64,000 bases of DNA, from contig NZ_CP034443.1 in assembly GCF_003952365.1 (NCBI RefSeq), positions 3,217,001 to 3,281,000 on the forward strand, given 5' to 3'. Position 1 is the first letter of the stretch. The number at the start of each line of letters is the position of its first letter. This document shows, one piece after another, positions 60,767 to 64,000 of this stretch. Source of the stretch: Mesorhizobium sp. M9A.F.Ca.ET.002.03.1.2 (GTDB taxonomy: Bacteria > Pseudomonadota > Alphaproteobacteria > Rhizobiales > Rhizobiaceae). The translations under genes and the position numbers were made by a program. Under the pieces are notes generated by a model. That model had not been told where the DNA came from. It ran no database searches and saw nothing but the letters and a program-made list of their open reading frames with translations.

Positions 60767-61771
60767 GTGCAGAAAATCAAGAAGGTGCTGAAAATTTCGG
60801 GCCTCGTCGCGGCCGCTTGCCTCATTGGCAGCGTCGCCGGCGCCCAGACGATCCTGAAGGCCTCGCATCAGTTTCCAGGCGGCAAGGGCGATATCCGCGA
60901 CGAGATGGTGCAGATCATTGCCCGCGAGGTGTCCGCCGCCAATGTCGGCCTCGAGGTCCAGGTGTATCCGGGCGCCTCGCTCTACAAGGCCAACGACCAG
61001 TGGAACGCCGTCACGCGCGGCCTGCTGGAAATGACCTCATTCCCGCTCGACTACGCGTCCGGCCGCCATCCGGAGTTCTCGGCGACGCTGATGCCGGGCC
61101 TGGTCGGTAGTTTCGACCGCGCCAAGCGGCTCAACGATTCCGAGTTCATGACCGACATCAAGAAGATCATCGAGGATGCCGGCGCGCTTGTGATTTCCGA
61201 TGCCTGGCTGTCCGGCGCTTTCGCGTCCAAGAAGGGCTGCATCACCGCGCCGGACACGGTCAAGGGCCAAGTCATCCGCGCCGCCGGCCCGGCCTTCGAG
61301 CAGATGCTCGCCGCCGCTGGCGCGTCGATCTCGTCCATGCCCTCGTCCGAAATCTACACCGGCATGCAGACGGGCGTGCTTGACGCGGCCAACACCTCTT
61401 CGGCCAGCTTCGTGTCCTTTCGGCTCTATGAGCACGCGAAATGCCTCACGGCGCCCGGCGAGAACGCGCTGTGGTTCATGTACGAACCGGTGCTGATCTC
61501 GAAGAAGGTATTCGACGGTCTCAACGCCGATCAGCAGAATGCGATCCGCGCGGCGGGCGACAAGGCGGAAGCCTTCTTCAACGAGGAAGTTCGCAAGGGC
61601 GATCAGATCATGATCGACACCTACAAGAAGGCGGGCGTCGAAGTCGTCGAAATGTCGAAGGCCGACTACGACGCCTGGCTCGAACTGGCCAAGCAGTCTT
61701 CATACAAGGAATTCGCCGAGAAGGTGCCTGGCGGAGACAAGCTGATCGAGAAGGCCCTTGCCGTTCAGTAA
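60767..61771 (+). CDS. matP: TRAP transporter substrate-binding protein (malonate, MatP/DctP type)
   Basis: Periplasmic DctP-family protein of 334 residues starting at GTG 60767 after GGGAGG. The signal peptide is cut near VAGAQ (about 27). Family landmarks are TILKASHQFPGGKGDIRDEM, YPGASLYKANDQWNAV, then SGAFASKKGCI, GQVIRAAGPAFEQMLAAAGASISSMPSSEIYTGMQTGVLDAANT and FDGLNADQQNAIRAAG. It delivers the dicarboxylate to the MatQM membrane subunits. Malonate is inferred from the MatR and malonyl-CoA decarboxylase neighbours. Confidence 0.85.
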   Translation: MQKIKKVLKISGLVAAACLIGSVAGAQTILKASHQFPGGKGDIRDEMVQIIAREVSAANVGLEVQVYPGASLYKANDQWNAVTRGLLEMTSFPLDYASGRHPEFSATLMPGLVGSFDRAKRLNDSEFMTDIKKIIEDAGALVISDAWLSGAFASKKGCITAPDTVKGQVIRAAGPAFEQMLAAAGASISSMPSSEIYTGMQTGVLDAANTSSASFVSFRLYEHAKCLTAPGENALWFMYEPVLISKKVFDGLNADQQNAIRAAGDKAEAFFNEEVRKGDQIMIDTYKKAGVEVVEMSKADYDAWLELAKQSSYKEFAEKVPGGDKLIEKALAVQ

Positions 61772-61841
61772 CAGCGCGATCCCCGCCGGCTACCGCCTCT
61801 CCGGCGGATGGCAGGCCTCGTGCATTGCTGGGAGGATCGGC

Positions 61842-62408
61842 ATGTTACGTCTCTACATCAGGTCGGTCGGTGGTCTGTCACGGGCATTCGCGGTTGTGGC
61901 GACGCTGCTGCTGATCGCCGCGATGCTCGTCGTCTGCCAGATGATCCTCATCCGCTATGTGTTCCGGGCCGCGACGATCTGGCAGACGGACTTCGTGGTG
62001 TTTGCCGCGACCGGCGCGATGTTCCTCGGCGCACCTTACGTGTTGCTCACGGGCGGGCATGTCGGGGTCGACGTGGTCGAGATGGTGGTCACTGAGCGCA
62101 CCCGCCACGCGATGCGCATCGTGGCCAGCCTGCTTGGGCTGCTGTTTTGCGCCATCATGCTGTATGCGAGCTGGCTCCAGCTTCACGAGTCCTGGGTCGG
62201 CGGCTGGCGCCATTCCAGCGTCTGGGCGCCGCCGCTTTGGATACCGCTGTCGGCTCTTCCGCTGGGCTTCGGCATGTTGTGCCTGCAATATGTGGCGCAG
62301 ATCCTCGTTCTGCTGTCGGGCGGTGCCGCGCCGGCGCCAGCTCATGTGCCCGCGGAGGCGCTCGAAGCCGCCGCCGCCGTTTCACCGTCTGCGGAGCCCC
62401 AGCCATGA
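61842..62408 (+). CDS. matQ: TRAP transporter small membrane subunit (MatQ/DctQ type)
   Basis: A protein of 188 residues with four predicted helices: AFAVVATLLLIAAMLVVCQMIL, IWQTDFVVFAATGAMFLGAPYVL, then MRIVASLLGLLFCAIMLYASWLQL and the segment before a disordered Ala/Pro-rich tail. The WQTDFVV and GGHVGVDVV motifs are typical of DctQ. The start ATG at 61842 follows GGAGG; its stop overlaps the next start as ATGA. Confidence 0.85.
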   Translation: MLRLYIRSVGGLSRAFAVVATLLLIAAMLVVCQMILIRYVFRAATIWQTDFVVFAATGAMFLGAPYVLLTGGHVGVDVVEMVVTERTRHAMRIVASLLGLLFCAIMLYASWLQLHESWVGGWRHSSVWAPPLWIPLSALPLGFGMLCLQYVAQILVLLSGGAAPAPAHVPAEALEAAAAVSPSAEPQP

Positions 62409-63721
62409 GCCCGACTTTTGCCGGCCTGACGATCATCGTCGCCTTGTTCGTGCTGCTGGGGACGGGCATGCCGATCGCCTTCGCACTTGGCCTGGCCGCC
62501 GTTGCTGCCCTGTTCCTGCAGAGCGGCACAGGTATCATCTATGTCCTGTCCGAGACGATGTTCTCGGGCATCGCCAATCTCGCCTATGTCTCGATCCCGA
62601 TGTTCGTGCTGATGGGGGCGGCGGTCGCGTCATCGCCGGCCGGCGCGGATCTCTATACCGCGCTCGATCGCTGGCTGAACCGCATCCCCGGCGGATTGGT
62701 CCTGTCCAACATCGGTGCCTGCGCCATCTTCTCCGGCATGACGGGTTCGTCGCCGGCGACCTGCGCTGCCATCGGCAAGATGGGCATTCCCGAGATGCTC
62801 CGCCGCGGCTATCCGACCTCCGTCGCCAGCGGCTCGATCGCAGCCGGCGGCACGCTCGGCATCCTCATTCCGCCATCCGTAACCCTGATCGTCTACGGCA
62901 TCGCCACCGAGACCTCGATCGGACGACTGTTCATGGCCGGCGTCATTCCCGGGCTGATGCTCACGATCATGTTCATGATCTGGGCGGTGATCGACTGCAA
63001 GCGCCAGGGCTATGACTTCGACGCGCGCGCGGTGCGGTTCACGCTGCGCGAGAAACTGGCGGGCATGCCGCGCGTATTGCCGTTCCTGCTCATTATCGCG
63101 GGAACGCTCTATGTGCTCTACGGCGGCCTCGCGACGCCGTCGGAAGCCGCCGGCGCCGGCGCGTTGCTCACCCTGATCGTGGTGATCGTCAGCTATCGGC
63201 TGTTCCGCTTCCGCCCGGTCGCCGGCATCTTCGGCTCGGCGATGCGCGAGAGCGTGATGATCATGATGATCATGGCGGCGGCCGAACTGTTCGCCTTCGC
63301 GCTTTCGTCGCTGTTCATCACCCAGTCGATTGCCGCCGCGATCGCCGATCTGGAGGTCAATCGTTGGGTGCTGATGGGCGTGATCAATGTTTTCCTGCTT
63401 GTCGCCGGAATGTTCCTGCCGCCTGTGGCGGTGATCGTGATGACGGCGCCGATGCTGTTCCCGATCGTCACGCAGGCCGGCTTCGATCCGTACTGGTTCG
63501 CGATCGTCCTCACCATCAACATGGAGGTCGGCCTGATCACGCCGCCGATCGGCCTCAATCTCTTCGTCATCAACGCCATCGCGCCTGACATTCCGACGCG
63601 CCAGATCCTGTGGGGCGCATTGCCCTATGTGCTGGTGATGTTTCTGGCGATCCTGATCTTGTGCATCTTTCCCGGCCTCGCCACATGGCTTCCGAACCAG
63701 ATGATGGGGGCAGCGATATGA
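62405..63721 (+). CDS. matM: TRAP transporter large membrane subunit (MatM/DctM type)
   Basis: A protein of 438 residues with about 12 helices. DctM signatures are GTGMPIAFALGLAAV, ISIPMFV-like YVSIPMFVLMGA, GTGS-type MTGSSPATCAAIGKMGIPEMLRRGYP, AAGGTLGILIPPSVTLIVYGI and LITPPIGLNLFVINAIA. It forms the sodium-coupled translocation path with MatQ. The start is coupled to the matQ stop, and its stop overlaps the malonyl-CoA decarboxylase start (ATGA at 63718), so all are one operon. Confidence 0.9.
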   Translation: MSPTFAGLTIIVALFVLLGTGMPIAFALGLAAVAALFLQSGTGIIYVLSETMFSGIANLAYVSIPMFVLMGAAVASSPAGADLYTALDRWLNRIPGGLVLSNIGACAIFSGMTGSSPATCAAIGKMGIPEMLRRGYPTSVASGSIAAGGTLGILIPPSVTLIVYGIATETSIGRLFMAGVIPGLMLTIMFMIWAVIDCKRQGYDFDARAVRFTLREKLAGMPRVLPFLLIIAGTLYVLYGGLATPSEAAGAGALLTLIVVIVSYRLFRFRPVAGIFGSAMRESVMIMMIMAAAELFAFALSSLFITQSIAAAIADLEVNRWVLMGVINVFLLVAGMFLPPVAVIVMTAPMLFPIVTQAGFDPYWFAIVLTINMEVGLITPPIGLNLFVINAIAPDIPTRQILWGALPYVLVMFLAILILCIFPGLATWLPNQMMGAAI

Positions 63722-64000
63722 ACGGCGTTTCACGTCTCGGCGACATGCTGCAGACCATTGCCGAACGCGGCCGCCGCTTCCTGTCGCTGAGCGGCAGGGA
63801 AGAGGCCGGCGCCGGCAGCGTCGAGGCGATTTGCGAGACGCTGCTTTCGAGCCACGGCGAGGCCTCCGGCATGGCTCTGGCCAAGACCATCCTCGACCGC
63901 TGGTCGCTGTTCGACGAGGAGCAGCGCCGGGACTTCATGGTGATGCTGCTGGAGAGGTTCGGGCCCGACGCCGCGCGGCTCGAAAAGGCCATAGACGACT
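63718..64000 (+). CDS. matA: Malonyl-CoA decarboxylase (partial, cut by right edge)
   Basis: The first 94 residues only, starting MNGVSRLGDMLQTIAERGRR. The helical N-terminal domain continues with LLSSHGEASGMALAKTILDRW and FMVMLLERFGPDAARLEKAI, the all-helical start of malonyl-CoA decarboxylases such as rhizobial MatA. The catalytic acyltransferase-like half lies beyond the window. It decarboxylates malonyl-CoA to acetyl-CoA, and its coupling to the TRAP genes identifies the cargo as malonate. A malonyl-CoA synthetase gene (matB) would be expected next. Confidence 0.8.
   Translation, partial: MNGVSRLGDMLQTIAERGRRFLSLSGREEAGAGSVEAICETLLSSHGEASGMALAKTILDRWSLFDEEQRRDFMVMLLERFGPDAARLEKAIDD

Overview
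The window looks like a high-GC alphaproteobacterial chromosome or large replicon, most likely a rhizobium close to Mesorhizobium. The reasons are the rhizobial intergenic palindromes (four recognisable families), the rhizobial malonate (mat) locus, several RbsABC-type sugar importers, and the closeness of the proteins to rhizobial families. No rRNA, tRNA, CRISPR array, origin or intact insertion sequence was seen. The species assignment is inference.

Layout. (1) 1-9.4 kb and 13.4-14.3 kb: a D-apiose catabolic regulon. A RuBisCO-like protein runs off the left edge. It is followed by a NanR-like GntR regulator and a long minus-strand operon (binding protein, DUF2291 lipoprotein, ABC ATPase, permease, ApsD, ApnL). 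ApnO stands apart at 13.4 kb. The same GGTATAAT motif precedes all three transcription units. (2) 10-13.2 kb: an insert-like pair, a secreted Poly_export/coiled-coil protein with three 300-bp tandem repeats and a secreted glycine-rich protein. (3) 14.5-23.9 kb: MtnK and MtnA, divergent from a second RbsABC-type importer, then a convergent class II aldolase/short-chain dehydrogenase fusion with a SorC-type regulator. Together these could take up 5-methylthioribose or 5-deoxyribose and cleave it to DHAP plus an aldehyde. (4) 24.2-36 kb: assorted accessory genes (acyl-CoA synthetase, transposase relic, SnoaL-like, DUF417, PhzF, VOC, a TetR-controlled RND pump, aldehyde dehydrogenase).

(5) 36.1-58.7 kb: an essentially complete aerobic methylated-amine pathway. 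Tmm oxidises trimethylamine to its N-oxide, Tdm (DUF1989-GcvT fusion) demethylates this to dimethylamine, and a four-gene DMA monooxygenase cluster gives methylamine. GmaS, MgsABC and MgdABCD then carry methylamine through gamma-glutamylmethylamide and N-methylglutamate to glutamate plus a folate-bound one-carbon unit. An Amt-family channel with a small membrane protein, an APC permease and an XRE-cupin regulator accompany it. A related AT-rich motif lies in front of five of these transcription units. (6) 58.7-64 kb: a Fic protein with repeated operator-like sites, then a malonate locus: MatR, a TRAP transporter (MatPQM type) and the start of malonyl-CoA decarboxylase, cut by the right edge.

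The common theme is catabolism of plant- and osmolyte-derived small molecules (apiose, methylated amines, malonate, thio/deoxyribose), each with its own regulator and recognisable candidate operator. The most interesting points are the cis-regulatory motifs that tie each pathway together, the possible importer plus aldolase-dehydrogenase version of the DHAP shunt, and repeats that supply the stop codons of three genes.
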